54,446 bases of DNA from Psychrobacter sp. UBA3483 (GCF_002377905.1 NZ_DFQS01000010.1:1-54446); one strand, 5' to 3'. Shown: positions 26,443-36,046, numbered from the stretch's first letter. Notes: generated by a model from the sequence alone, not told the origin. A program made the numbers and translations.

Positions 26443-28167
26443 ATGGCACTGACAAATCAATTTAATACGCATGAAGTCAATAATCAACCTTTCACGCTTG
26501 CAAACTATAACGCTTGGCTCACAGATATAGCCCTGATGGAAGCGGTCGCGCGTGAAGGAGCAGGGTGGGCGACAGATCATTTAAGTGAGTTTGGTGCTCG
26601 TACTGGCGGTGATATGATGGCTAGTGGGTTTTTAGCCAATGAAAACCCACCTAAATTACGCGCGTTTAATAGTTATGGTCGCCGCTTAGATGAAGTTGAA
26701 TTTCATCCAGCTTATCATGAGCTTATGACGGCTGGCGTGAAGTATGGGATGAATAACTTTGCCTGGCGTAACGAGGATCGCGAAGGCGCCCATGTTGCAC
26801 GGGCTGCTGTGATGTATCTAGGCTCGCAGCCTGAGGCAGGTTTTGGTTGCCCGATGTCGATGAGCTATGCCGCCATTCCTGCCTTACGTCACACGCCGCA
26901 AATTGCAGAGAAATGGCTACCCAAATTATTATCGCAACAATACGATCCGCGTAGCTTGCCGATGGAAGAAAAACTGGGTTGTACCATGGGTATGGGCATG
27001 ACTGAGAAGCAAGGTGGTTCGGATTTACGTCGCAATACCACGCGCGCAATACGCCGAGAAGATACTACTTATGAAATCGTCGGTCATAAGTGGTTTTTCT
27101 CAGCGCCAATGTGTGATGCGCACTTGGTGTTAGCGCAGTCTGAAAACGGTCTAAGTTGCTTTTTGGTGCCACGTTTTCGTCCTGATGGTACAAAAAACGC
27201 CGTTCGTATTCAGCGTCTTAAAGATAAGCTTGGCGACTGGGCAAATGCCTCATCAGAAGTCGAATTTCATGGCGCTTTTGGTGAATTGGTCGGCGTCGAA
27301 GGTCGCGGCATTGCCACCATCATTGAAATGGTGGCGCTGACTCGTTTGGACTGCATGATTGGTTCTGCCGCCCAAATGCGTCAAGCGATTGTACAAGCCA
27401 TTCATCACACCAGTCAGCGTGAAGCCTTTGGTAAATTACTGATTGACCAGCCGATTATGCGTAATGTAATTGCTGACTTGGCGCTAGAATCGGAGGCAGC
27501 ATTGGCACTGACAATGCGCATCGCGCGCGCGGTAGGCATGATAGAAAGCGACCCGCATGAAGCGGCTCTTGCCCGCATTGCGACCGCGATTGGCAAATAC
27601 TGGATATGCAAACGCACGCCGGTGCTTATTAATGAAGCACAAGAGTGCCTAGGCGGCAATGGCTACGTTGAAGAAAATATCCTGCCACGTCTCTACCGCC
27701 AAGCGCCCTTAAACTCCATTTGGGAGGGTAGTGGTAATGTACAATGTTTAGATGTGCTGCGCGCCTTAAACAAAGAGCCCGAAATCCGTGATGCTCTATT
27801 TGCCGAGCTGCAAAAAGCCGCTGGTAAAAATCAGCATTACGATGCCGAGCTTAGCCTGTTAGCAGGACGCTTTGATGACATTGAGACCTTAGAGTTTCGC
27901 AGTCGCTATGTGATTGAGCGCTTAGCATTGATGCTGCAGGCGTCCATTTTATTATCAAGCGCTCATCCAGAGATTGCAGAAGCATTTTGTCGTTCACGGC
28001 TTACAGGTGAGCATGGACTTGCTTTTGGCACATTAAGTCCTGATGCACCGATCGATCTGCTGATAAAGCGCGCTGCTGGCGCAACCGAAACGTTGCAAAA
28101 CTTGCAGCAAAATTTAGGAAAGCCTTTAACAACAACTGAAGTTGATAGCGGTACTGTTATCGGCTAA
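26443..28167 (+). CDS. aidB: AidB-type acyl-CoA dehydrogenase homologue
   Basis: A 574-residue flavoprotein of the acyl-CoA dehydrogenase superfamily, closely following E. coli AidB (541 residues, alkylation-damage response). Shared features include the FNTHEVNNQPF-type start, GMGMTEKQGGSD (about residues 185-196), GHKWFFSAPMCDAHLVLAQ, RLKDKLGDWANAS and NSIWEGSGNVQCLDVLR. E. coli AidB binds DNA and FAD and protects against alkylators; whether this one does so or acts on an acyl-CoA is open. Divergent from the PaaX-type regulator and followed by a strong terminator. It is the last clearly core gene before the accessory island. Confidence 0.88.
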   Translation: MALTNQFNTHEVNNQPFTLANYNAWLTDIALMEAVAREGAGWATDHLSEFGARTGGDMMASGFLANENPPKLRAFNSYGRRLDEVEFHPAYHELMTAGVKYGMNNFAWRNEDREGAHVARAAVMYLGSQPEAGFGCPMSMSYAAIPALRHTPQIAEKWLPKLLSQQYDPRSLPMEEKLGCTMGMGMTEKQGGSDLRRNTTRAIRREDTTYEIVGHKWFFSAPMCDAHLVLAQSENGLSCFLVPRFRPDGTKNAVRIQRLKDKLGDWANASSEVEFHGAFGELVGVEGRGIATIIEMVALTRLDCMIGSAAQMRQAIVQAIHHTSQREAFGKLLIDQPIMRNVIADLALESEAALALTMRIARAVGMIESDPHEAALARIATAIGKYWICKRTPVLINEAQECLGGNGYVEENILPRLYRQAPLNSIWEGSGNVQCLDVLRALNKEPEIRDALFAELQKAAGKNQHYDAELSLLAGRFDDIETLEFRSRYVIERLALMLQASILLSSAHPEIAEAFCRSRLTGEHGLAFGTLSPDAPIDLLIKRAAGATETLQNLQQNLGKPLTTTEVDSGTVIG

Positions 28168-28230
28168 AGCCAATAACGGTTAAGAAAGATAAGATAGTTT
28201 AGAGTCAAGAGAGCTTCTATCATTTAAGCC

Positions 28231-28277
28231 GCTGATACCATACAATAAATAGCATTGTGTGGTATCAGCAGCTTTTT
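28231..28277 (+). terminator. Terminator of aidB
   Basis: Arms GCTGATACCA and TGGTATCAGC, extended by ACAA/TTGT, form a long near-perfect hairpin followed by AGCTTTTTAAA, 63 bases after the aidB stop. Confidence 0.85.
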
Positions 28278-28713
28278 AAATTCTTATCCTTTAATAAAAA
28301 GCCCCTTAATGAAAAGCCATGGCTAGCAAGACTTCTACAGTGCTTATTTAACATATGCGTACCTAAAGCTAGGTTCACGATAAAATAGGAATGATTAACT
28401 AATAAAAACAATGCTCTACAGTTAGGAAGAAAACTAATGGTTCATGAACCTTAATATCTGACTTAGACTGTGTACCACAATTCTCATTTATTATAGAGTG
28501 TATATGAAAGTAGATAAGTATTCGAAGACTTGAGTCTACTTATCAAGACTTTTTCGATGATCACCCAAAAGATAGGCTGCCATTTTGCAGTATTTTTGGT
28601 GTAGATTTCCGTTAGTTATTAATGCATTAGTGATATTTTGCCAGTTCAATAGCTTTGATAAACTTCCGTAGGTGCGCGTGATAAGAGCTCTGATATTATT
28701 ATTTAAGCTAGAA
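28278..28713. other. Gene-free AT-rich spacer at the island edge
   Basis: No reading frame of convincing quality is present. The one structured element is 28513-28544: GATAAGTA and TACTTATC arms enclosing GACT-TG-AGTC, followed by AAGACTTTTT at 28545-28554, which could be an orphan terminator or small-RNA 3' end. The base composition shifts to AT-rich here. Confidence 0.4.
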
Positions 28714-28879
28714 TGAACCTCACCGGGATTGTCGGAGACTCAACTTCTGAGAGATTACGACAATTAAAAGACAAACCTATACTCCTGAGATTAAAGAACG
28801 CGCCGTTCACATGCTAATTGAAGCAGCGAGCGACTATCCCTGTGCGATTCACTATAAATACTCCAAAACAATGATATAG
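28714..28879 (+). mobile_element. 5' remnant of an IS3-family element (orfA start only)
   Basis: Begins with an IS-end-like TGAACCTCACCGGGATTGTC. It continues into a translatable fragment (28763-28879) reading KRQTYTPEIKERAVHMLIEAASDYP, cited here as the start of an IS3-type OrfA, before diverging and stopping at TAG. The start codon position is ATT, not ATG, so it is dead. It marks the left end of the accessory island. It is unrelated in sequence to the IS3 element at 35.6 kb. Confidence 0.7.
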
Positions 28880-29004
28880 AGTTAATTACAAATAATAGAA
28901 ATAAATTTATGAAGTATAAGCGAGTAAAATAAATATTGATGCAAACTAATAAATTAAAAATAGCAAATAGGTCTTAGTGATGGTAACAACATCAGAAATT
29001 ATTA

Positions 29005-29493
29005 CTACAAAGTTTTAGGCAGATATATTGATTGATCAGCTTGGATACCCATCCAGTCTTCTGTTACTCCTGCTATATAGAACACTAAAGGTAGGTTGGG
29101 AAAATTTAAGCAGGTTTTATGCCATTCTCTATAGTCAATCGAGGAGGGAGTTGCTACGTTTTGAGGGTGACTATGCCACTCGCCTAAATACTGTATTCTA
29201 CCTTTACTTTGTTTATGTAACTCATCTAGATAAGCTTGATGACCTTCAGTATTCCTTATGTACGCTGTTGGTTTTCTAATATCAGTGTTATAAGGTAACG
29301 TTATATCTGTGATATTCAGATATTGTTCTTTTCCCTTAAAACCTTTTCGCTCACCAAGTAAGATACCACAAGCTTCCGCCTGACTCAGAAAACCCTTTTG
29401 TCTCCATTGATCTATTTTTTCAAGTACCGAAGGCTGCATCAAAACAGCATTTACAGGAGAAGTACTAGAAAATTCCCAAGAATTATTAAACAT
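29005..29493 (-). CDS. cap3: CBASS Cap3, JAB/MPN isopeptidase
   Basis: A 162-residue JAMM metalloprotease. The zinc motif is complete: Glu40 in EACGILLG, then H107-S-H109 and S117-x-x-D120 (EWHSHPQNVATPSSID). In type II CBASS, Cap3 removes the cyclase from the proteins to which Cap2 has joined it and so tunes the response. It is the last gene of the capV-cyclase-cap2-cap3 operon, starting 11 bases after the cap2 stop. There is no extra domain. Confidence 0.9.
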   Translation of the reverse strand: MFNNSWEFSSTSPVNAVLMQPSVLEKIDQWRQKGFLSQAEACGILLGERKGFKGKEQYLNITDITLPYNTDIRKPTAYIRNTEGHQAYLDELHKQSKGRIQYLGEWHSHPQNVATPSSIDYREWHKTCLNFPNLPLVFYIAGVTEDWMGIQADQSIYLPKTL

Positions 29494-29504
29494 ACGGAAC
29501 CAAA

Positions 29505-31304
29505 TCAGTTAATTTTACATATATGGCATTCAAGAGAAGGAGCGTAATCTTTACTTTCTATTTTCTCCCCCATCCATTTCTCAGTATAACGAGTTCTATA
29601 TCTTGGACTAACATCTCCTTGTAGCCAGTCCAAAATCATATCAATTGTTAAAGCAGCAGCTGACATACTTGCTGATACAGCAAAAGGTGTAAAATCAGCA
29701 CATGCCATGAAAGACCTTGTAGCAGTCATACCTTTTAGGGCGTCATATTCTTCACGTATCGAATTACCACTTTTATTTATACAGGACCGACAGGCATAAT
29801 TTGTATTTTTATCATTATACAAAGCTTGAACACACTCTCCATTGCCTCTAATCCAACTATGAATCAATGGGGGTGTCTTGCCGTCTGAATCAAAGAAAAA
29901 CTTATTGATTGTTTCAGATGCTTCTATTTTGGCAGTAGCATCGATAATAAGATCATAGTTTGAAATATTTTTTAAAATACTCCTATTACAAGCGTTGATA
30001 TTATGTACCTCGATATTTAGGTCAGGTATCTGCTGAGCTATTTCTTGCTTTAACGCGCTAGCTTTCATTCTATGAAGATACACTTTACCAAGTGCATGCC
30101 TACCAATATTCTCCTCTTGGAAGATGTCGCTGTCTATCAACGTGAGTTTTCCACCACTCGCACCAGCACCCAGACGTGCTAAAGATAATCCTAAATAACC
30201 ACCAATCGCTCCGCACCCTAGTAGGGCAATATTCTTACCTATTAAGTTTGGTTGTTCCAAATTGTCGAGGTTCCTCGTAAATAAAAAATTGGGAGTAAGG
30301 TTTACAGCACTGCTAAAAACTACTTTAGAATTAGAGAGTAACTTGGAATGGTTTGCTAATTTTAAGTGCTTACTAGCGCTACCAGATACTAACTCTTTTA
30401 GATTTTCTAGCTCTATGCACAATGACAGTAACTGTTTATCGACGACAAGACACACTGGAAAATATAATGTTGTCTCTCTATGTCGCTCAATATTGGATGC
30501 AATTTCACTGACTATCAGTCTAAAGGCTACATGACTCCACTGTTTGAGCCATAGTAAGAAATACTTGAGCGGTATACCTTTGCTACTTTTCACATCAATA
30601 AATACAGAAGGCATAGAAGGTATTTTAGCAAGTTGTTTACTAGGAATATGAATAATTAACGTATTTGCTTCTATATGCCCGTCTTTAACTATCCAAGGAA
30701 CAAGATGCCATCCTTGTTTTAAGTCATAAATTACAGGCAACAAAAGATCGTGGATAGACTGCACAGCTGCATCGTTAGATTTAATTAAATTACTAGAATG
30801 GTAACTTGCTATACTTTGCCATATCGGGGTCAACTCTCTTAGAAACTCATCAGACCTATGACGCTTATTCTTAATAAGCGCTTCTATGATAATTTTAGTT
30901 TTATCTAAAACCCAGCCTAAAACTCCTAAAGGGTCTGAAATTTTAAGCTCATAAGCATCATGTAAACTATAGCAAACTGAATAATACCAATCGCCTTTAT
31001 ACTCGCGTTTATCAATAGAAAAATGAGCAAGGGGTAAAAGGTTTTGAATATAATCAGGAAGAGGAGCTTTAACATACACGTTTGGCAAACTAACGAAGTC
31101 CCAATCTTCTACCTGAATCAGTATTTGAAAGTTTGTATTATCCTTAGTTTCAAAAGAAGTAAACCAACCATCATACATTGATTTATCACGACTATTAGCC
31201 GATGATGGTCGCCTACCTTTTGTGTATCTCCAATTACAAAAATTGTCATTTATACCAGAGATTATATCGTACAAAGACATTTGTTTTTGCAATGCTCTAC
31301 CCAC
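29505..31304 (-). CDS. cap2: CBASS Cap2, fused E2-E1 conjugation enzyme
   Basis: A 599-residue protein that primes the cyclase by joining its C-terminus to a target. An N-terminal E2-like domain (about 1-165) carries Cys111 in YYSVCY. A linker region follows. The ThiF/E1 adenylation domain from about 355 has GKNIALLGCGAIGGYLG (nucleotide loop) and DSDIFQEENIGRH. C-terminal cysteines include CRSC, a candidate catalytic Cys in FMACADF, and CHIC near the end, of which the CxxC pairs may hold zinc. The start is uncertain: GTG at 31304 overlaps the cyclase gene by eight bases, and an ATG at 31280 is the alternative. Confidence 0.9.
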   Translation of the reverse strand: MGRALQKQMSLYDIISGINDNFCNWRYTKGRRPSSANSRDKSMYDGWFTSFETKDNTNFQILIQVEDWDFVSLPNVYVKAPLPDYIQNLLPLAHFSIDKREYKGDWYYSVCYSLHDAYELKISDPLGVLGWVLDKTKIIIEALIKNKRHRSDEFLRELTPIWQSIASYHSSNLIKSNDAAVQSIHDLLLPVIYDLKQGWHLVPWIVKDGHIEANTLIIHIPSKQLAKIPSMPSVFIDVKSSKGIPLKYFLLWLKQWSHVAFRLIVSEIASNIERHRETTLYFPVCLVVDKQLLSLCIELENLKELVSGSASKHLKLANHSKLLSNSKVVFSSAVNLTPNFLFTRNLDNLEQPNLIGKNIALLGCGAIGGYLGLSLARLGAGASGGKLTLIDSDIFQEENIGRHALGKVYLHRMKASALKQEIAQQIPDLNIEVHNINACNRSILKNISNYDLIIDATAKIEASETINKFFFDSDGKTPPLIHSWIRGNGECVQALYNDKNTNYACRSCINKSGNSIREEYDALKGMTATRSFMACADFTPFAVSASMSAAALTIDMILDWLQGDVSPRYRTRYTEKWMGEKIESKDYAPSLECHICKIN

Positions 31305-32643
31305 CGATTTGAGGCTTTATTGATGCAGACTCAGCAGCAACCTGTACAGGTGCATTGTCAACAACGGTTGCGACTGAAGCCTTGGTATCGACATTAATCG
31401 TTACTAAATCAGGTCTGTTAGATGGTATTCTCTCACCAAAAAAACTTTCTAATATGTTGAGGCAGGTATTCTCATTTTGGGATTTATGAAGAACTCTATC
31501 AAAGCCACTACAAAGCTCTGATGCCAGCTCAGCATTCTCTTCTCGTTGTTCATTATTTGCTCTATTAAAGTCTTCTGTAGAATGTCCTTCAATATACTTG
31601 CATTTTATATCGTTTTTAAGTGCATGTTCTAAATTCAAAAGTATTTCAAAAAGCGCTCTATCATCTCTTTGCTGCAAATACTGATAGTGTTCAGTAGCAA
31701 TTATCATCAATGAAACAGAGCTAGGAGCCTTTTGATATTGATTATAATCACGCCATGACTTTAAATACCTAATGACTGCACGAAGTTGTTGTCCAGTATT
31801 GGGATATTTTTCACATTCTGCTAAAAACCATTCACGTACCTTTTCACAGTCTGAAACGAGCCATTCATCTTCATCTCGTTGTATTAGACTTACGTTTTTT
31901 ATTTTTGAACGCTTCTTAATATTCTTTGCATTAGCCTTACTAGAATCTTCAGTGATCATAGAATCATAAGAGGGGGAGTAAGATAAGTTGGCAGATAAAG
32001 TTGTACCACTAAATGTACTTTCATTAAAGAATAATGATAAGTTATTAGGATCTACATCCTCTGAAAAATCAAAGCTTCTACTTTCTTGGATACTATTGTA
32101 AGAAGCCTCTTCTTTACTAACTGTTGAAGAATCTTGCTTAACGCTAGCATCTGTCAAATCATCAAACATCTCGTTTGGTAGAGCATACAACGGAATATCA
32201 AAATGTGCTTTGGGTTGACCTTGAGGCATAAAGCCTCTAATTCGAATGCAATTTTTATGTTCTTTATCCAATTCCCAACCATTATCATTACATAGTATAT
32301 CCAGACATTCTTCTACAGTTTCAAACAGCTTATTAGCCACTTCAGCGCTTTGACCTTCTAAAAAACATGACTCTGGTAGATAACAACCGTAATCAAAATC
32401 CATTTCTTGCTCAGGGAGTGCTGGGGCATTACATACACCATAAGCCCAGGAACCTTGGAGTCTAAATTTTGGTCTGACACCATATACCTTTTCAACTTGT
32501 ATTTCTATAACAGCCTTAATCTGATCTTTGCAGTCTTTGAACACTTGGAACTGCTCGCCTTTAGGTAAAAGCTTCTTGAAAAAACCATCAGCATCGTTTT
32601 TGAAAACACTATGTAAGTTGTTTGTTTTAAGGTTATCACTCAT
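31297..32643 (-). CDS. dncV: CBASS CD-NTase, DncV-like cyclic dinucleotide synthase
   Basis: A 448-residue cGAS/DncV-like nucleotidyltransferase. The active site is visible: GS at 64-65 (LQGSWAYG), metal-binding D82/D84 in EMDFDYGCY, and third acid D149 in HFDIPLYALP. It aligns by eye with Vibrio DncV throughout (RAVIRYLKSWRD, APSSVSLMIAT), so 3',3'-cGAMP is the likeliest product. Residues about 165-245 are a Ser-rich insert. The protein ends in IKPQIGG, and a terminal glycine suits joining by Cap2. It overlaps capV by eight bases and cap2 by eight bases, a tight operon. Confidence 0.92.
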   Translation of the reverse strand: MSDNLKTNNLHSVFKNDADGFFKKLLPKGEQFQVFKDCKDQIKAVIEIQVEKVYGVRPKFRLQGSWAYGVCNAPALPEQEMDFDYGCYLPESCFLEGQSAEVANKLFETVEECLDILCNDNGWELDKEHKNCIRIRGFMPQGQPKAHFDIPLYALPNEMFDDLTDASVKQDSSTVSKEEASYNSIQESRSFDFSEDVDPNNLSLFFNESTFSGTTLSANLSYSPSYDSMITEDSSKANAKNIKKRSKIKNVSLIQRDEDEWLVSDCEKVREWFLAECEKYPNTGQQLRAVIRYLKSWRDYNQYQKAPSSVSLMIIATEHYQYLQQRDDRALFEILLNLEHALKNDIKCKYIEGHSTEDFNRANNEQREENAELASELCSGFDRVLHKSQNENTCLNILESFFGERIPSNRPDLVTINVDTKASVATVVDNAPVQVAAESASIKPQIGG

Positions 32644-33643
32644 TTGAATCCTCAGTATTTGGTTGTATGGCTGTGTTGTGAAGTTCGACTGGTTTCAAGA
32701 AAATTGTTTTTATAAGTTCTTTACCAAGAGCTTCTTTCGAATTTTGCATAGCTGTTGATAACAGTACTTCTTTAGCAGCAGCATCCGCTCTATCTAGTGA
32801 TACATAGTTGGCAGCTTCGTTTGTTAAATTTTCGTCAATACTTAAGTACCTTTCTTTTAGCAGATGCTGGGTAATAAATGTCATCATTTGCTGTTGTGTG
32901 GACAAGGTGAGTTCGATAATATTTTTCGGTGCATTGCTCAAATTTTTACCATGTGCCCAGTCTAACATTCCACCTAATTTGTTTGTTTTAGGGTTTGCTG
33001 AAATACGTGAAGATAGGGTGCCAACATTAAGAAGTAGAATATTCTCTTGCTTAGCATTTAGGAAATACTGCGCTTCGTGAATTGCTAACATGCTTGGATT
33101 ATTGGCAAACAGTCCACCGTCTACATATTGAGTATTGTCGAATACGTACTTAGGAAAGTATATGGGAGCAGCTGAAGTAGCCAATGCCACATCAACAATT
33201 AAATGATGCTTATCACGCTTGAACGTATGATGATGGGGAGTTTTAAATACTACTGGCTTACCTACAGAAAAGTTGATGGCTGGTATAATAACGTTATATT
33301 TAAGACTGTCTAGCTTGTCTTCCTTAAACATTATCTCTAGCTGCTCTTTCAACACATCAATGCTATAAGTAGAACGTTTTATCGAAAATAGATTAGCCTT
33401 TCTTTTCTTAAAAATCTTATCACCATGTTGTTCAAAAAGCTTAACCACGTCTGACATGGGTATTTCAGCAGCAACTGCAAGAGCTAGGATTCCACCTATA
33501 GAAGTACCGGCGATTAAGTTAAAAAATCTACCTATAGGATAACCATACTCGTTTTCCAGCTCTTCTAGAACTTTAGCGGTGTACAAACCTCGAAAACCTC
33601 CCCCAGTTAAAGTTAGTATTCGAAATGAATCATCATGGACCAT
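32636..33643 (-). CDS. capV: CBASS effector CapV, patatin-like phospholipase
   Basis: A 335-residue patatin-family lipase. It has the oxyanion-hole motif GGGFRG (14-19), the nucleophile elbow GTSIG with Ser48, and the catalytic Asp175 in YVDGG. In Vibrio cholerae CapV is switched on by 3',3'-cGAMP and degrades the inner membrane, killing the infected cell. It is the first gene of the operon; GGAG lies seven bases before the ATG. The order capV-cyclase-cap2-cap3 is that of the Vibrio VSP-1 system. Confidence 0.93.
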   Translation of the reverse strand: MVHDDSFRILTLTGGGFRGLYTAKVLEELENEYGYPIGRFFNLIAGTSIGGILALAVAAEIPMSDVVKLFEQHGDKIFKKRKANLFSIKRSTYSIDVLKEQLEIMFKEDKLDSLKYNVIIPAINFSVGKPVVFKTPHHHTFKRDKHHLIVDVALATSAAPIYFPKYVFDNTQYVDGGLFANNPSMLAIHEAQYFLNAKQENILLLNVGTLSSRISANPKTNKLGGMLDWAHGKNLSNAPKNIIELTLSTQQQMMTFITQHLLKERYLSIDENLTNEAANYVSLDRADAAAKEVLLSTAMQNSKEALGKELIKTIFLKPVELHNTAIQPNTEDSNE

Positions 33644-34073
33644 ACGTAATCTCCTTAATAATTTATATATATTGGTTTATCTTTTTAAAATTTCAAGGTG
33701 TTACCAACAATATTTCGCTACATAAGTTTAATAAAATTTAGTCTTAGATCAATATATAGTTGATCCACTATTAAATAAATACACAGCGTTACTGGAATAA
33801 ATTTTGCCCAGCAGCGCCGTATCTTTTTTAACGTGAATCCACTATAGTATTAAAGAAAATGATGTGGTTTTAGATTATGGAGGAGGATGGATAGATTTTA
33901 GTACTTCAGATACCCGCTAGATTTACTCTAGATATTGTCTGTAAAGATATCGAGCTAATAGTTTTGCATCTTGTTTATTTAGTTATTTGAAAGGTAATTA
34001 AAATAGTAGCGTATAACCTATTGAAACCAGTCTAAAACACATCTAAAGTCATTTGTCATAATCTAATTAATAT
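33644..34073. other. Non-coding spacer upstream of the CBASS operon
   Basis: AT-rich and without a credible gene. It should hold the capV promoter. Visible structure: GATCAA-TATATAG-TTGATC at about 33748-33766. A related phrase, TGATCCACTAT and TGAATCCACTAT, occurs twice about 60 bases apart and may be an old mobile-element scar. Confidence 0.4.
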
Positions 34074-34634
34074 TCATTCTTTTCTGTCTTCTAACCATTG
34101 TTTTTGGTTTATTTTGTACAGTGCGTATTCGGAGAGTGGATCTGTTACCTCAAAAGCAGGGTGATGGAAGTCTTTTCCTGTATTCTTCATCTTAAGCCGT
34201 TGCATGACTAGTTGTGAACGTTTATTTATCTTTGAAGTGAACGATACTACCTCATTAAGTTTTAGTTCTTCGAAAGCAAATTTTAAAGCAGCATTTGCGG
34301 CTTCCGTTGCATAGCCGTAGCCCCAAAATTCTTTACCTAATCTCCAACCTATTTCAATACAAGGGTTGAATGGGAAATCATATTGCGGTTGATGTAAGCC
34401 TACAAATCCTATGAAAGTATCACTATCTTTTAGGCTTACTGCCCAAATTCCCCAGCCTCTTTCTTCTATGAGCGACTGGCACTTTGAAGCCATGCTATCA
34501 CTTTCTTCTTTCGATAGTAACTTAGGGAAATACTCCATTACGTCCCTATCAGAATTCATTTTAGAAAATGGCTCTAAGTCTGTCTTCTGCCACTGTCTTA
34601 AATAAAGACGGTCTGTTTCTATCTTTGTTTGCAT
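34074..34634 (-). CDS. RimJ/RimL-type GNAT acetyltransferase
   Basis: A 186-residue GNAT protein of the RimJ/L subgroup: IETDRLYLRQWQKTDLEPF at the start, GFVGLHQP, EIGWRLGKEFWGYGYATEAANAAL (acetyl-CoA loop) and NKRSQLVMQRLKM. Such enzymes acetylate N-termini of proteins or small amines; the target is unknown. It is intact, unlike its neighbours. It lies between CBASS and the broken metallophosphoesterase and may be cargo of the island. Confidence 0.85.
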   Translation of the reverse strand: MQTKIETDRLYLRQWQKTDLEPFSKMNSDRDVMEYFPKLLSKEESDSMASKCQSLIEERGWGIWAVSLKDSDTFIGFVGLHQPQYDFPFNPCIEIGWRLGKEFWGYGYATEAANAALKFAFEELKLNEVVSFTSKINKRSQLVMQRLKMKNTGKDFHHPAFEVTDPLSEYALYKINQKQWLEDRKE

Positions 34635-34769
34635 ATCTACTCTACGTTTTTTTAGAAGTGATTTATGAAAATGAGGACTTGAATGTTCAGCTGTAAGCTA
34701 ATATAAATCATGACAGTGTACTTTGTGGTGTACATACAGCGGGATTTTCGAGGGTATTTTAAGTTGCTT

Positions 34770-35575
34770 TTAATTTACCATATCTACAAGGCTCGTCCAG
34801 TCTTTAATGCAAACTCCCAATCTTTGCGATTGTTTTTTTAAAGCCAGTTTAGCGGCCGCTTCAAAATCGTAAGGGACTTTGATATGTTCAACTTTCCAAT
34901 TTTTCCCTTGTTCGGTTTCAATAACTTTTACAAGAGCATAGCTTGCATCAGGGGAATAATTTTGCATCTTATGGACAACAGGTAAGTCATCAGTATAGGC
35001 AGGGTAGCCACACTCCCAGTATTAATTACAATTTGACCTGTCGATAACTTTACCATACGTGGGGTGTGAGTATGACCGCATATAATAATAGACTTATCAA
35101 TATCGTTAAGTATGCTCAAAATATCTGAATCGCTACGCACTATTGGCTGACCAGTTTCTACATTTTCTAACAGGTATACCGTATCATCAGTTGGCGAGCC
35201 GTGGCATAGATAAACATTTTGATCTAATTCATAGTCGAAAGGCAACGCTTGCATCCATTGGATAGCTTCATTGGGTAAGTCCTCTACAATAAAATGTAGA
35301 GTTGGGTTGCTATCAATATCAGCCGTCGTAGCTTCATAAATCTGTCTATCTTGATTGCCACGAATAGTAATAATATCTTTTTGATGTTCCATCAACAATT
35401 CATAAGTGGCTCTAGGAGCAATTGGTCCGTATAGAATATCGCCAAGGTTAACAATTTGATTAGCATTTCTTTGTTTAATATCTTTTAGTACAGCTTCGAG
35501 AGCGAAAATATTACTGTGTATATCTGAAATGGCAGCTATAGTAATTATCGGCTTAATACCTTTGGAATATGACAT
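34770..35575 (-). pseudogene. Metallophosphoesterase, frameshifted
   Basis: A calcineurin-like phosphoesterase of the YfcE/MJ0936 type. The first frame (start 35575) has SDIHSN, NLGDILYGP, GNQD and CGHTHTPR with its metal ligands, and ends correctly up to VINTGSV. There it shifts. The natural continuation (GYPAYTDDLP..., then a 65-residue stretch ending DMVN) is in another frame and stops at 34770. Restoring one G near 35006-35011 would rejoin them into a protein of about 268 residues. The 65-residue frame is not a separate gene. A sequencing error in a short G-run is possible. Confidence 0.8.
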
Positions 35576-35718
35576 TATAGTTATTTCCTTTAAAAGGTTT
35601 TTTTAAGAATATTCAAGCATACTATAATTATTTATACTTACTATTTAATAGGCTGAGCTATGCTGAAGAAACCGTACAACTAAACTTGGTAAACTAAGCG
35701 TATTCACAGGAGTTTACC

Positions 35719-35994
35719 ATGGCCAAGAAAATCAGAACTTACAGCACAGAATTTAAAGCAGAAGCCGTTAAGAAGATAGCAAACAATAATGGCAATATCT
35801 CAGCGACCGCAAAGCAGCTTGGCATCGCCATGCAGACCTTATCTAATTGGCATAACAAAGCCAACCAAGGCAAGCTTGTAGGAACAGAGCAGTACGATCC
35901 ACAGCTCATAGCCGTGATTGAAGAGAACAAGCGCCTCAAACGACAGCTTAAAGTAGCCGAAGAGGAACGCGAGATCTTAAATGAGGAGGGATAA
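35719..35994 (+). CDS. IS3-family transposase OrfA, C-terminus altered by insertion
   Basis: A 91-residue HTH protein (YSTEFKAEAVKKIANNNGNISATAKQLGIA...LSNWHNKA, then a leucine-zipper-like tail with EEREIL). AGGAG precedes the ATG. The last residues NEEG come from a foreign 60-base insert. Without it, OrfA would continue ATAYFAKHS to a TAG, overlapping orfB for programmed frameshifting. Confidence 0.85.
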   Translation: MAKKIRTYSTEFKAEAVKKIANNNGNISATAKQLGIAMQTLSNWHNKANQGKLVGTEQYDPQLIAVIEENKRLKRQLKVAEEEREILNEEG

Positions 35995-36046
35995 AGCGAA
36001 GCACTGCTTCGCCCCGACGCAAGATGAGAGCTATGCTCGAATGAGG
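35987..36046. repeat. 60-bp hairpin-bearing insertion inside orfA
   Basis: Flanked by direct repeats AATGAGG (35980-35986 and 36040-36046). It contains a perfect dyad GCGAAGCA-C-TGCTTCGC and a smaller GAGC-TAT-GCTC hairpin, and introduces a TAA into orfA. A related palindrome interrupts the IS3 remnant at 40.6 kb. Confidence 0.65.

Noticed and set aside
28511..28556. A small regulatory RNA
   Set aside because: There is a hairpin with a following T-run, but no promoter or conserved core is visible, so it is mentioned only as structure in the spacer.
34770..34967. Separate 65-residue gene
   Set aside because: It reads as the natural C-terminus of the metallophosphoesterase in the frame that a single missing G would restore.
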